This document shows positions 5,766 through 13,858 of a stretch of 38,703 bases of DNA, in pieces. The notes under the pieces were generated by a model. The model searched no databases, had not been told where the DNA came from, and saw only the letters and a program-made list of their open reading frames with translations. Made by a program: the position numbers and the translations under genes. Source of the stretch: Clostridiales bacterium (GTDB lineage: Bacteria > Bacillota > Clostridia > Saccharofermentanales > Saccharofermentanaceae). The stretch covers positions 1 to 38,703 of the forward strand of contig JAFWQC010000046.1 in the NCBI GenBank assembly GCA_017509245.1. The letters are read 5' to 3'. Position 1 is the stretch's first letter, and each line of letters opens with the position of its first letter.

Positions 5766-7331
5766 TCAGTCCAGCTTTCCCAGGACGGCAGCGATGGCAG
5801 CATCGTAAAAGTCCTGTTTCTCATCGTATCTGTCGAAGAAGACCCTGTAATCGCACCAGGTCTCATACTTGTCCTTGCGCTGGGAATAGAGCTTCTCGAC
5901 ACCGTGGAGCTGTGAGATCGGCCTGTTCTTGTCAGTGAGTGCGGTCAGAGGGCGCTCGAGATAGAAGACGTTGGAATTGCAGCGGACATAGAACTTGTTT
6001 ACGTCGCGGGTGACGATTCCGCCGCCGCAGGAGATGACGAGTCCGCTCTGAGGCAGGAATTCTGCTGCGACTTCGCATTCCATCTCCCTGAATGCATCTT
6101 CGCCGGGACCGTTCAGGACCTCAGCGGGAGTCTGGCCGAACTTCTCCGCAAAAGCGATGTCGAGGTCAACAAGCGTTCGGCCCGTGACTTTCGCGATGTT
6201 TCTGGCAAGAAGTGATTTGCCTGAGCCGGGCATGCCGATTATCGTGATATTGCGCATGCGGTTCTCGAGGATCTTTATTACCTTCTCGATCTTCGTGGAA
6301 GCTTCGTCAGGAACATATGCAGCGCCTTCTGCACAGTCAGGATTTCCAAGGAGCTCTACGCCTGCGATGTCGCCTGCGAAGATCCTTGAGGACTTGTAAG
6401 CCTGTGCAACGAGCATCGCAAGGCCGCCGCATGTCTTAAGGCCGAGATCCTCGGCGTCCTGCAGGAACTTCGTTCTTGAAGGATTGTAGACAACGTCAGC
6501 GCAAGCTTCGAGCGAAGCGAACTTTGTAAGGTCAAGGAGTGAATTATTCACATTGGGGAACATGCCTACGGGTGTGCAGTTGACGATGACCTGTGCGTCG
6601 CCTGCCCTGTCGTAGACATTGGAATAGTTGATATCGGTCTCAAGGTCGCATGCATATGTCTCAGCCGCGCCCAAAGTCTTGAGAGCATAGAAGACGGCTG
6701 ATGCGGCACCACCCGTTCCGAGCACGAGGACCTTCTTGCCGCCGACGGAGATGCCCTTTCTGGTGAGCATGTAGATGAAGCCGAAGTAGTCGGTGTTCCA
6801 GCCCTTTACCTTGCCGTCCTCGAAAAGGACCGTGTTGACGCTGCCCGTCGTTTTCGATGCATCATCAAGCTCATCACACATGGCGCATGCATTCTTCTTA
6901 TAAGGGATCGTAACGTTAAAGCCCTTGAAAACACCGCTCTTGAAAAGCGTCTCAAGTTCTTCGGGCTCGCGCTCAATCACGGAATATGAGTAGGATGCGT
7001 CAAAGAGACTGTGGATCTCAGGCGAATAGGTGTGTGCGAGAGTTCTTCCCAAAACACCGAAAGCGGGCTTGTTCTGGTGAACCTTTGAAATGTCCATAAG
7101 AGTCTTGAAGACGTCTCTTACGTAAGGTCTGCTCTCGAATCCGGCGATCTCTTCCAAAGCCTTGAACTTCTCTTCCTCTCTGGCGGGAGCATAGACATCC
7201 AAGCCGTTCTCCCTTTTGACATTTCCGATCTCGCGGCATGTCGCCATTCTCTCTTCGAGAAGATCCAAGATTCCGTTGTCGATCTCGTCGAGCTTTCCTC
7301 TAAGTCCGTTCAGGTCTAATCTCCCGCTCAT
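5766..7331 (-). CDS. Trifunctional chorismate mutase / shikimate dehydrogenase / shikimate kinase
   Basis: The 521 residues hold three enzymes. Residues 1-90 are an AroQ-class chorismate mutase whose numbering matches E. coli without gaps at the active site: R11, R28, K39, R51, E52 and a C-terminal S/Q pair are kept, but the position of D48 is Ala48. Residues about 90-345 are shikimate dehydrogenase (AroE): SPEIHS, NVTIPYKK with the catalytic Lys, NTD, VLGTGGAAS for NADPH, and NCTPVGM. Residues about 358-521 are shikimate kinase (AroK): Walker A GMPGSGKS, DLD, FREME, CGGG and KNRPI in the lid. It reduces dehydroshikimate, phosphorylates shikimate and turns chorismate into prephenate. aroC ends 15 nt upstream and aroQ follows after 3 nt. 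Confidence 0.95.
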   Translation of the reverse strand: MSGRLDLNGLRGKLDEIDNGILDLLEERMATCREIGNVKRENGLDVYAPAREEEKFKALEEIAGFESRPYVRDVFKTLMDISKVHQNKPAFGVLGRTLAHTYSPEIHSLFDASYSYSVIEREPEELETLFKSGVFKGFNVTIPYKKNACAMCDELDDASKTTGSVNTVLFEDGKVKGWNTDYFGFIYMLTRKGISVGGKKVLVLGTGGAASAVFYALKTLGAAETYACDLETDINYSNVYDRAGDAQVIVNCTPVGMFPNVNNSLLDLTKFASLEACADVVYNPSRTKFLQDAEDLGLKTCGGLAMLVAQAYKSSRIFAGDIAGVELLGNPDCAEGAAYVPDEASTKIEKVIKILENRMRNITIIGMPGSGKSLLARNIAKVTGRTLVDLDIAFAEKFGQTPAEVLNGPGEDAFREMECEVAAEFLPQSGLVISCGGGIVTRDVNKFYVRCNSNVFYLERPLTALTDKNRPISQLHGVEKLYSQRKDKYETWCDYRVFFDRYDEKQDFYDAAIAAVLGKLD

Positions 7332-7346
7332 GTCCTTTATCCTCCC

Positions 7347-8438
7347 TTACATTGATACTAAAAGCATATCGTAAAGTGCTATTGCCGTTGCAGCCTCGAC
7401 CACGGGCACCGCGCGCGGTGCAACACACGGGTCGTGCCTGCCTTCTATACTGATCGTTGTGTTCTTATGCTCAGCCAGATCGACAGTTTCCTGTGTTCTG
7501 GAGATCGACGGTGTCGGCTTCATTGCGACATCGAAAACGATCGGAGCGACATCACCAAGACTTATACCGCCCTGGATACCGCCGCTGTGATTGGTCTTTA
7601 ATGTGAGGTTGCCTTCCTCATCGAAGGTGAATGCATCGTTATTCTCTGAGCCCCTGAGGTCAGATCCTTCAAAGCCGTTGCCGAACTCGACGCCTTTTAC
7701 AGCAGGGATCGCATAAAGGATCTGCGCAAGCTTTGCTTCGATGCCGTCGAAGATCGGACCTCCGATACCTTCCGGATAGCCGTAGATCACGCACTCGATG
7801 ACGCCTCCGACGGAATCGCCTTCAGCGCGAGCCTCTTCGATCTTTGCCTTCATGAGTTCGCCCTTAGAATCGTCTACTACGGGGAAATCCTTGTTCTCAA
7901 CGACCGACAGCCTGTTCCTGAAGCCTTCATCGTTAACACCGTGATCAAAATAGGAGTCGTCATCTATGCCCGCAACCCTCTTAAGGTGCGCACTTATCTG
8001 AATGCCCCTTTTGTTAAGCTCCTGCAGAGCGATCGAACCTGCTATGCAAAGGGGCGCGGTCATGCGTCCGGAGAAGATTCCACCGCCTGACTTCGAAGCG
8101 TCCTCGCCGTACAAAAGCTTTGCAGCATAGTCGGCGTGTGAAGGCCTCGGGCAGTTTATTATAGATGCGTAGTCCTTGGGCTTTGTATTCGTGTTGATTA
8201 TGTATCCGTGGAGCATTGCGCCGTTGCGCTCGAAAATCACCTCGTCAGCTTCCTTCCTCGGTGTTGACCATGCATTCTTTCCGGGAGCGCGTCTTGCCAT
8301 GAAAGCCGCCGTCTTTTTTGTATCAGGAACAACGTCTTCGGGAAGTCCGTTAATATAAACACCGATAGCCTCGCTGTGGGACTCACCGTAGATCATTATG
8401 TCAAGCGCATCGCCCTGGTAAGTGCTGCTGGTACTCAT
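7347..8438 (-). CDS. aroC: Chorismate synthase
   Basis: This 363-residue, FMN-dependent enzyme removes phosphate from EPSP to give chorismate. Motifs include YGESHSEAIG at 17-26, NCPRPSHADYAA in the first third, the glycine-rich SGGGIFSGRMTAPLCIAG loop, HSGGIQGG and GRHDPCVAPRAVPVVEA near the C terminus. The SGRMTAP form of the loop differs from the more common SARETA form. All catalytic histidines (GESH, RPSHAD, GRHDP) are present, so I read this as clade variation. It lies 1 nt after the aroA stop and 15 nt before the trifunctional gene, so the genes are clearly one transcript. Confidence 0.97.
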   Translation of the reverse strand: MSTSSTYQGDALDIMIYGESHSEAIGVYINGLPEDVVPDTKKTAAFMARRAPGKNAWSTPRKEADEVIFERNGAMLHGYIINTNTKPKDYASIINCPRPSHADYAAKLLYGEDASKSGGGIFSGRMTAPLCIAGSIALQELNKRGIQISAHLKRVAGIDDDSYFDHGVNDEGFRNRLSVVENKDFPVVDDSKGELMKAKIEEARAEGDSVGGVIECVIYGYPEGIGGPIFDGIEAKLAQILYAIPAVKGVEFGNGFEGSDLRGSENNDAFTFDEEGNLTLKTNHSGGIQGGISLGDVAPIVFDVAMKPTPSISRTQETVDLAEHKNTTISIEGRHDPCVAPRAVPVVEAATAIALYDMLLVSM

Positions 8439-8439
8439 A

Positions 8440-9687
8440 TCAGGTCATCTCCTTAAGCAATATTTCCCTGAATTCAGGAAAGGACTTATTGAGGCAGTCG
8501 ATATCGTCAAGTTCGATATCCCTGCCGGTGGCCGCCGCACAGAGGCAGGCTGCCATAGCCATTCTGTGATCGCCTGACGAAGTGAGTGATATGACGTCAG
8601 GGATCTTATTCTTATCTATATATTCTATCGTAATAGTATCTTCTTCGAGGTTGACATTTCCACCCAATTTCTTAAGCATTTGTGTGATAGCTGCTGCCCT
8701 GTCAGACTCCTTGATACGGAGTCTCTTAATTCCGTTCAGCACGGTCTTCTGTGCTCTGAAAGCTCCGGTAACTGCCATATAAGGAACGATGTCCGGAATG
8801 TCGCTGCAGTCCATCTCGATTTTTTCCCTGACGGAATTTCTCAGACTGTCCTGTACGAAGACCGTATCGCTTTCGGTTACGTGGGAGATGTTTGCGAGCT
8901 TTAGAAACTTAAGTATTGCGATGTCACCCTGAACGGAATCCATGTTAAGACCGGATACTTTAGCAGAGCCGTTTTCGATAAGGCTGCCAAGGCAGATAAG
9001 GAACGCGCCGTTGCTCCAGTCGCCTTCGACTTCGAAGTTTCCGTCAGGAACTTTAATGCCTGAAGTGATCCCGGGAACGGCATACATATCGCCTTCCCTG
9101 ATGACATTGATGCCGTATTTTGCAAGAGCAGCCACGGTAAGTTCTATGTAGTGGACTGATGCAATGCCGCCCGTTACCTCAACGGAAGAAGGGCCTCTGA
9201 ACCCGGAAAGAGCCATCAGGAGTCCTGATATGTACTGCGAGGAAACGCTGCCGTCGATGACAAATCTACCGGGCTCTATATTTCCCGTGACGGTTATCTC
9301 GTTTGCTTCTGTGTTCTTTGTGATCTCAACACCGGAAGGCGCGAGGCAGTCAGCGAGCTCTTTTATCGGCCTGTCTATAAGTCTTCCGCGCGTCTTGAAT
9401 ATGAGCGTTTTTACCTTGGGAGCCTTCATTGCAAGAGCAACGGGTATCATGAAGCGGAGTGTCGATCCGCTCTCATTGCAGTTAAGTACCAGTGTCTCCG
9501 AATCCGTATCCGTGAGCGTGCGCAGACACGATTTAGTTGCTCTGATATCGTCGTTGTCTCCTGCGCGTTCTTCAAGGTAATCCCCGCGCGCGCCAAGAAT
9601 GAAGTTAACTATGAGCTCCCTGTGGCAGACCGACTTTGAAGGCGGTGCTTTAATATCAAGGTTTATGTTTCTTATCGATATCTTCAT
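8440..9687 (-). CDS. aroA: 5-enolpyruvylshikimate-3-phosphate synthase (EPSP synthase)
   Basis: The 415-residue enzyme joins shikimate-3-phosphate with PEP. It shows APPSKSVCHRELI at 14-26 (the PEP and shikimate-3-phosphate lysine-arginine site), NESGSTLRFMIP at about 90 (equivalent to the GNSGT PEP loop), RIKESDR in the second domain, and SGDHRMAMA near the C terminus. The PEP loop reads NESGST, as in the glyphosate-divergent class II-like enzymes rather than the E. coli GNAGTA form. Any consequence for glyphosate sensitivity is inference. Its ATG overlaps the aroB stop by 4 nt (ATGA), indicating coupled translation. Confidence 0.96.
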   Translation of the reverse strand: MKISIRNINLDIKAPPSKSVCHRELIVNFILGARGDYLEERAGDNDDIRATKSCLRTLTDTDSETLVLNCNESGSTLRFMIPVALAMKAPKVKTLIFKTRGRLIDRPIKELADCLAPSGVEITKNTEANEITVTGNIEPGRFVIDGSVSSQYISGLLMALSGFRGPSSVEVTGGIASVHYIELTVAALAKYGINVIREGDMYAVPGITSGIKVPDGNFEVEGDWSNGAFLICLGSLIENGSAKVSGLNMDSVQGDIAILKFLKLANISHVTESDTVFVQDSLRNSVREKIEMDCSDIPDIVPYMAVTGAFRAQKTVLNGIKRLRIKESDRAAAITQMLKKLGGNVNLEEDTITIEYIDKNKIPDVISLTSSGDHRMAMAACLCAAATGRDIELDDIDCLNKSFPEFREILLKEMT

Positions 9688-10742
9688 ATGGACAAAAACT
9701 TAAGGAACTCCTCTTTTGTCATCTTCCTGATCACGGCGTTGCCGATCTTGTCTACAAGTATAACCGATAAAGTGCTTCCGCGTTTCTTCTTATCGTTCAT
9801 TGCACCTTCGGCGATCTGTGCGGGTGTTATCTCATCTGTTACGGGGAGCTTGTAGAGTTTAAGAAGATCCTTCATCTTCTCTGCCTCATCCTTATCAAGC
9901 GTTCCTTCCCTTACAGAAGCGTCGATGATTATTCCCATGCCCTTCGCGACACAGATGCCGTGTGGTTTTGTAAAGCCGCTGTCGCGTTCGATGACATGCC
10001 CGACGGTATGTCCGAAATTAAGTATCTGTCTTCTTCCGTTGTCGTTCTCATCCTCTTCGATGATGCCGGCTTTGTCGACAACACATGCCGCTACGATCTT
10101 CTCGAGAAGCTCATCTGTTATGCTGCCGCCGGACTTTTCGAGCACGGAGTAAAGCTTCTCATCCATGATGAAAGCATACTTGGTGACCTCTCCCATGCCT
10201 TCGGTAAATACTTCCTCAGGCAGGGTCTTCAGAAATGCTGTGTCTTCAATGACAAGTGCAGGCTGCCAGAATGCGCCGACCTGGTTCTTGCCCTTGGGGA
10301 TGTCGATTCCGGTCTTGCCGCCAACTGCTGCATCGACCATTGCAAGGAGCGAAGTCGGAACCTGGATGACATTGATGCCGCGAAGGAATGTCGCTGCTGC
10401 AAATCCCGCCATGTCGGTCGTAACTCCGCCGCCTAAACCGATGACGATGTCGGTCCTTGTGAAGCCGGCCTCTGCCATCTGATTCCACATGCCGGCGATC
10501 TCGTTTATGTTCTTGGACTTTTCGCCTGCCTCGAAAACATAACTTGATACATCAAGTCCTGCTTCATCTATAACTTCCTTTATCCCGTCGAGATAAAGCG
10601 GTGCAATGTTGGTCTCTGTTACGATCAATGCCTTTACAGCGTCAGGACAGACTCTCCTGATCTCGTCGCCCAGTGCAAGGCTCGCGTCTCTGCCTATCAG
10701 AACATCGTATTCTCTTGATGCGCGGATACGGATGGATCTCAT
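9684..10742 (-). CDS. aroB: 3-dehydroquinate synthase
   Basis: This 352-residue NAD- and metal-dependent enzyme cyclises DAHP to 3-dehydroquinate. Key elements are GLGGGVTTDMAGFAAATFLRG at about 103-123 (NAD-binding glycine loop), PTSLLAMVDAAVGGKTGID, KNQVGAFWQP, and the metal ligands in EGMGEVTKYAF, NFGHTVGHVIE and KPHG. The length is typical. It overlaps tyrA by 4 nt upstream and aroA by 4 nt downstream. All residues expected for a working enzyme are present. Confidence 0.97.
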   Translation of the reverse strand: MRSIRIRASREYDVLIGRDASLALGDEIRRVCPDAVKALIVTETNIAPLYLDGIKEVIDEAGLDVSSYVFEAGEKSKNINEIAGMWNQMAEAGFTRTDIVIGLGGGVTTDMAGFAAATFLRGINVIQVPTSLLAMVDAAVGGKTGIDIPKGKNQVGAFWQPALVIEDTAFLKTLPEEVFTEGMGEVTKYAFIMDEKLYSVLEKSGGSITDELLEKIVAACVVDKAGIIEEDENDNGRRQILNFGHTVGHVIERDSGFTKPHGICVAKGMGIIIDASVREGTLDKDEAEKMKDLLKLYKLPVTDEITPAQIAEGAMNDKKKRGSTLSVILVDKIGNAVIRKMTKEEFLKFLSI

Positions 10743-11584
10743 ATGCCGTCTACCTCCTCTTTGATGCGCCTGCCTTCATCGAGCAGATCGCGGAGTCCGT
10801 CGAAATCATCTTCTTCAAGTGCTTTTTTATACTTTGAGAGTTCCTCCTGCAGATGGTCGATCTCAAAGATGAGATTGTCCTTGTTCTCAAGGAAGAGCTG
10901 TGTCCACATCGTGGGGTTGAGCCATGCGACTCTTGTCATGTCCTTATATGAGCCGGCAGAGAAGCCCTTGTGGTTCCTTGCGGAAGGGCTCTTGATATAT
11001 GCGTTGGATACGAGGTGCGCCATCTGCGAAGTGAATGCGATCATCTTGTCGTGCTCATCAGCATGTGACAGATGGTAGCTTCCGAATCCGCAGGGCGACA
11101 GAAGATCCTTTACCCTGTCCAGAAGGAACATGTCATCGAATCTCGGAGGAACTACTACCATCGGTGCACCGAAGTACATATCACCTCTCGAGTGGCTCAT
11201 TCCGGAGAACTTGGTCCCTGCCATCGGATGGCAGCCCACGAACAGGAAGCCCTCCTCTTCAGCGATCTTAAAAGCGTTCTCGCAGACATATCTCTTGGTG
11301 CCGCATGCATCTATTACCATGCCGTCTTTGTTGAAATGCTTTCTGTGATCCTCCATCCACCGGATCGTTGCTTCCGGGTAGAGCGAGAGGATTACCAGAT
11401 CGCACTTCTCCAGCTTCTCATCCGTGAGCTCGCCATCAATGATGCCCTGCATCTGAGCCATCTGCGTGATGCTCTTCGTACGGTTCCAGCCGTATACAAC
11501 GGCTTCCGGTTCATTCTCTTTGTATGCCTTTGCGAATGAGGCTCCGATAAGGCCTAATCCGACTACACCGACTGTCATTTTCAT
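10739..11584 (-). CDS. tyrA: Prephenate dehydrogenase
   Basis: The 281-residue enzyme oxidises prephenate to 4-hydroxyphenylpyruvate for tyrosine. The N-terminal Rossmann fold shows VGVVGLGLIGASFAKAY (4-20). HPMAGTKFSG and EHDKMIAFTSQMAHL carry the catalytic His residues and substrate site. The chain ends without an ACT domain, so feedback control is not obvious in this protein. AAGGAAG lies about 14 nt before the first ATG. A 6-bp hairpin (GGCTTT/AAAGCC, 11608-11623) lies just upstream of the ribosome site. It is the first gene of the block that ends with aroQ, and follows the aroF terminator with no evident promoter of its own. Confidence 0.93.
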   Translation of the reverse strand: MKMTVGVVGLGLIGASFAKAYKENEPEAVVYGWNRTKSITQMAQMQGIIDGELTDEKLEKCDLVILSLYPEATIRWMEDHRKHFNKDGMVIDACGTKRYVCENAFKIAEEEGFLFVGCHPMAGTKFSGMSHSRGDMYFGAPMVVVPPRFDDMFLLDRVKDLLSPCGFGSYHLSHADEHDKMIAFTSQMAHLVSNAYIKSPSARNHKGFSAGSYKDMTRVAWLNPTMWTQLFLENKDNLIFEIDHLQEELSKYKKALEEDDFDGLRDLLDEGRRIKEEVDGI

Positions 11585-11640
11585 GTTAGGTTACACTTCC
11601 TTGCTTTGGCTTTGTTCAAAGCCATGTTTTCGAAAAAGAT

Positions 11641-11668
11641 AAAAAAGACGCTGACATAGATCAGCGTC
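11641..11668 (-). terminator. Intrinsic terminator after aroF
   Basis: GACGCTGA (11647-11654) pairs with TCAGCGTC (11661-11668). On minus it is followed by six T and then ATCTTTTTC. It separates aroF from the tyrA-aroQ block, so the downstream genes depend on readthrough or on a promoter I do not see. Confidence 0.9.
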
Positions 11669-11674
11669 AATTGT

Positions 11675-12673
11675 TTACAGAATGCTTCTTGCTTTTGCGA
11701 TCGCTTCCATCACATCTTCAAACTGTGAAGGAGTGAGCTGCTGGGCTGCATCGGAAAGAGCCTTCTCGGGATTGCAATGAACTTCGATCTCGAGAGCATC
11801 CGCGCCTGATACGACAGCAGCCATGGACATGGGCTTTATGAGCGATGCCTTGCCCGTTGCATGTGAAGGGTCACCTACGACAGGCAGGTGAGTAATCTGC
11901 TTTAATACGGAGATCGCACTTACGTCGAAAGTATTTCTTGTGTATGTCTCGTAAGTTCTGATGCCTCTCTCACAGAGGATTACGTTGGGGTTGCCCTCGC
12001 TCATGATGTACTCGGCACTCATGAGGAGCTCCTTGATCGTAGCTGAAAGACCGCGCTTTAAGAGGATCGGCTTGCCTGTCTTTCCGAGAGCCTTAAGGAG
12101 GTCAAAGTTCTGCATGTTGCGTGCACCGACCTGGAGGAAATCAACTTCCTCGAAGACCGGGATCTGCTCTGGGCTCATGATCTCGGAGCAGATCGGAAGA
12201 CCAGTCTCTTTCTTTGCCTCGAGAAGAAGTCTTATGCCTTCTTCGTGAAGTCCCTGGAAATCGTAAGGAGATGTTCTGGGCTTGAAAGCGCCGCCTCTTA
12301 ATATCGTTGCGCCTGCTGCCTTAACTGCTTTTGCCGCGCTCATGATCTGTTCTTCGGTCTCGACGGAGCAGGGACCTGCGATCACTGCAAAATTGCCTCC
12401 GCCGATCTTAACTCCGGCAACATCAACGACAGTGTCCTCAGGATGGAACTTTCTGTTCGCCTTCTTGAAAGTCTCTGATACTCTTGTGACCTTCTCGATG
12501 ATATCAAGACCCGAAAGCATGTCGATATCAACTGTCGATGTGTCACCGATGAGGCCTAAGACGGTGCAGAATTCACCCTTGGATTCATTGACCTTTAAGC
12601 CCTTGTCCTCAAACCATGCGATAAGGCTTGCAATCTGTTCCTTTGTTGCCGTGTTCTTAAGTACTGCAATCAT
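11675..12673 (-). CDS. aroF: DAHP synthase, class I-beta
   Basis: This 332-residue enzyme condenses erythrose-4-phosphate with PEP to start the shikimate pathway. Residues 1-70 form a ferredoxin/ACT-like regulatory domain, the type that binds Tyr and Phe in Thermotoga DAHP synthase. The barrel shows [73 protein letters not shown] and [12 protein letters not shown]; these are the PEP, phosphate and metal sites of the family. TTAAGGAG lies 11 nt before the ATG. The 5' leader (12674-12907) contains an aromatic leader peptide and terminator, so expression is probably controlled by Tyr/Phe supply, on top of allosteric control. Confidence 0.96.
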   Translation of the reverse strand: MIAVLKNTATKEQIASLIAWFEDKGLKVNESKGEFCTVLGLIGDTSTVDIDMLSGLDIIEKVTRVSETFKKANRKFHPEDTVVDVAGVKIGGGNFAVIAGPCSVETEEQIMSAAKAVKAAGATILRGGAFKPRTSPYDFQGLHEEGIRLLLEAKKETGLPICSEIMSPEQIPVFEEVDFLQVGARNMQNFDLLKALGKTGKPILLKRGLSATIKELLMSAEYIMSEGNPNVILCERGIRTYETYTRNTFDVSAISVLKQITHLPVVGDPSHATGKASLIKPMSMAAVVSGADALEIEVHCNPEKALSDAAQQLTPSQFEDVMEAIAKARSIL

Positions 12674-12691
12674 GTTATTTATCTCCTTAAT

Positions 12692-12705
12692 GGGGTCTTT
12701 ACCCC
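12692..12705 (-). other. Hairpin just upstream of the aroF ribosome site
   Basis: GGGG-TAAAGA-CCCC forms a 4-bp stem on minus between AAAAAA and ATTAAGGAG. It may shape initiation at aroF. On plus it is followed by T6 and would look like a terminator, but no plus-strand gene ends here. Confidence 0.4.
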
Positions 12706-12728
12706 TTTTTTATCGTATTAATGATCTA

Positions 12729-12769
12729 ACAAAAAACGCTGCCGGGATTTTGCGTACCCCTGCAGCGTT
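12729..12769 (-). terminator. Attenuator terminator in the aroF leader
   Basis: AACGCTGC (12769-12762) pairs with GCAGCGTT (12742-12735), extended by GGG/CCC inside, and is followed on minus by TTTTTTG. It lies between the leader peptide stop (12815) and the aroF start (12673), so it must be bypassed for aroF expression. Confidence 0.92.
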
Positions 12770-12814
12770 ATTAACTCATCTTAATGGTCCTTTTTGGCGC
12801 TAGCAAAAGTCGCT

Positions 12815-12877
12815 TTAGTTCTTCTCCCTAAAGTAGTAGTAATAGCTATACGCATAAAAGAAAACCGCAGTCTTCAT
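12815..12877 (-). CDS. Aromatic leader peptide of the aroF attenuator (20 residues)
   Basis: A short frame, ATG at 12877-12875 to TAA at 12817-12815, encodes 20 residues: MKTAV-FFY-A-YSYYYYF-REKN. Nine of the 20 are aromatic (six Tyr, three Phe), with YYYYF in a row. AAGGAG sits 7 nt before the ATG. It lies 25 nt after a TTGCAA-17-TTTAAT promoter and 46 nt before an intrinsic terminator that precedes DAHP synthase. This is the layout of ribosome-mediated attenuation: slow decoding of Tyr/Phe codons would favour readthrough. CTTTAG (12833-12828) pairs with CTAAAG (12818-12813) across the last codons and stop, a candidate pause hairpin. The antiterminator pairing is not certain; the best I find is a weak 5-bp TAGCG/CGCTG. 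Too short for routine gene callers. Confidence 0.88.
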   Translation of the reverse strand: MKTAVFFYAYSYYYYFREKN

Positions 12878-12907
12878 AAGGATTCTCCTTAATTCAAAAC
12901 TGCGGTT

Positions 12908-12936
12908 ATTAAATCACACCTTCTTGCATATTGCAA
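12908..12936 (-). promoter_or_regulatory. Promoter of the aroF leader
   Basis: On minus: -35 TTGCAA (12936-12931), a 17-nt spacer, TG one base before the -10, and -10 TTTAAT (12913-12908). The start is near 12902. An inverted repeat AACCGCAGT (12907-12899)/ACTGCGGTT (12871-12863) straddles the start site and the leader ribosome site, and TAAGGA/TCCTTA sits inside it. Only part would be in the RNA, so it may instead be an operator. Confidence 0.75.
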
Positions 12937-12961
12937 TAACTAATACCGGAACAGTAGGTTT

Positions 12962-13483
12962 TTATGCAAAATCTTCCAATCCCGTCTTCTCATGGATGAG
13001 TTCGACCACCCCGTCAGGTTCCATGTTGAGTGCGACAGCGATCTCGTTATTCATCCTGTTCCTTGCATCTGTCAGCGCACGCTCATCCTGTGCATTCAGG
13101 TGCTTGCCTTCCTTGGCAAGCTTCTCGGCATGTCTGTTGATCAGATAAATTAGGCCCACGATGTCTTCCCTCGTGCCGTTGACGATGATGTCCGTGAAAG
13201 TAGCCTTACGCTCGTTGCGGTCTTCGATCCAGTTGCAGTTATCGATGGGGAGCTTGTCGATCAATGCGATAGCTTCCTTCTTCGAAGCAACGGGTCTGAT
13301 CCTGCTTACCTGGGCTTCATTATCCAAAGGCACATATACATATTGGGACCTGGTTACGAAAAGCGGCTTGAGCACATAGTATTTCTGAGGTTTCTCTTTG
13401 AAGAAACTAATGTCTTTAATGTCATCTATCTGGCAAACACCGCTGCCGGCATAAACTATGTTGTCACCGATCTTAAAGCCCAT
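12962..13483 (-). CDS. CarD/CdnL-family transcriptional regulator
   Basis: The 173-residue protein opens with FKIGDNIVYAGSGVCQIDDI, the Tudor-like RNA-polymerase-interacting domain of CarD/CdnL/TRCF proteins. A helical C-terminal half follows, rich in basic residues (NRHAEKLAKEGKHL, DARNRMNNEIAVAL), as in CarD's DNA-binding part. CarD proteins bind the RNA polymerase beta subunit and stabilise open complexes at promoters. AAAGGCAGG precedes the ATG. It is transcribed toward the aroF leader but that has its own promoter, so they need not be co-regulated. Its target genes cannot be told from here. Confidence 0.88.
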   Translation of the reverse strand: MGFKIGDNIVYAGSGVCQIDDIKDISFFKEKPQKYYVLKPLFVTRSQYVYVPLDNEAQVSRIRPVASKKEAIALIDKLPIDNCNWIEDRNERKATFTDIIVNGTREDIVGLIYLINRHAEKLAKEGKHLNAQDERALTDARNRMNNEIAVALNMEPDGVVELIHEKTGLEDFA

Positions 13484-13691
13484 ACGAACCTGCCTTTCTA
13501 AAATATTTTTTAACTAATTATCCCTTTTTGCGAAAAAACTATTTGTAATTTTGAAATTATGGTATATACTAACAGTTTTTATTTTATCACGAGCATGTCA
13601 AGGGTGTGGTAGACAATTTCTACAAAAATCGCTCTATTTCACAGTTTTCATTTGACTTTGCCCATAATTTACCGCCCTTTTTTGAGCATAT
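13484..13691. other. Leader and promoter region of the carD-like gene
   Basis: This is an AT-rich stretch with no gene. CATAAT and TATATACC lie near 13555-13570 on minus, but I cannot choose a clear promoter pair. Confidence 0.35.
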
Positions 13692-13728
13692 AAAAACACC
13701 TGCGGGGCATTAAAAACTTCCCCGCAGG
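13692..13728 (-). terminator. Intrinsic terminator of the polyphosphate phosphotransferase gene
   Basis: CCTGCGGGG (13699-13707) pairs perfectly with CCCCGCAGG (13720-13728). On minus the stem is followed by TGTTTTTATAT. It lies about 130 nt after the stop at 13859. Confidence 0.88.
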
Positions 13729-13762
13729 CATTCATTATGATTTTCGTTTGAGCCCGGTGCCC

Positions 13763-13825
13763 TGTTATTGCACCATTTTTGCCGATGCAGCACTGTCCGG
13801 GCGGAGGTTGTTATTGCACCATTTT
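13763..13825. repeat. 17-bp direct repeat, 46-bp spacing
   Basis: TGTTATTGCACCATTTT occurs at 13763-13779 and again at 13809-13825. The two copies are followed by similar GATGC-GC sequences (about 13782 and 13827). It lies in the 3' untranslated part of the phosphotransferase gene. Confidence 0.8.
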
Positions 13826-13858
13826 CGATGCCGCCCCATCCGGCCGGGCGTTATCCGG

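Noticed and set aside
5037..5915. Plus-strand 292-residue frame across the aroQ region
   Set aside because: It is antisense to aroQ and the trifunctional gene, with no ribosome site and no recognisable fold.
8582..8904. Antisense frames inside aroA
   Set aside because: They are shadows of the aroA reading frame.
12692..12720. Plus-strand terminator-like GGGG/CCCC plus T6
   Set aside because: No plus-strand gene ends here; on minus it is part of the aroF leader.
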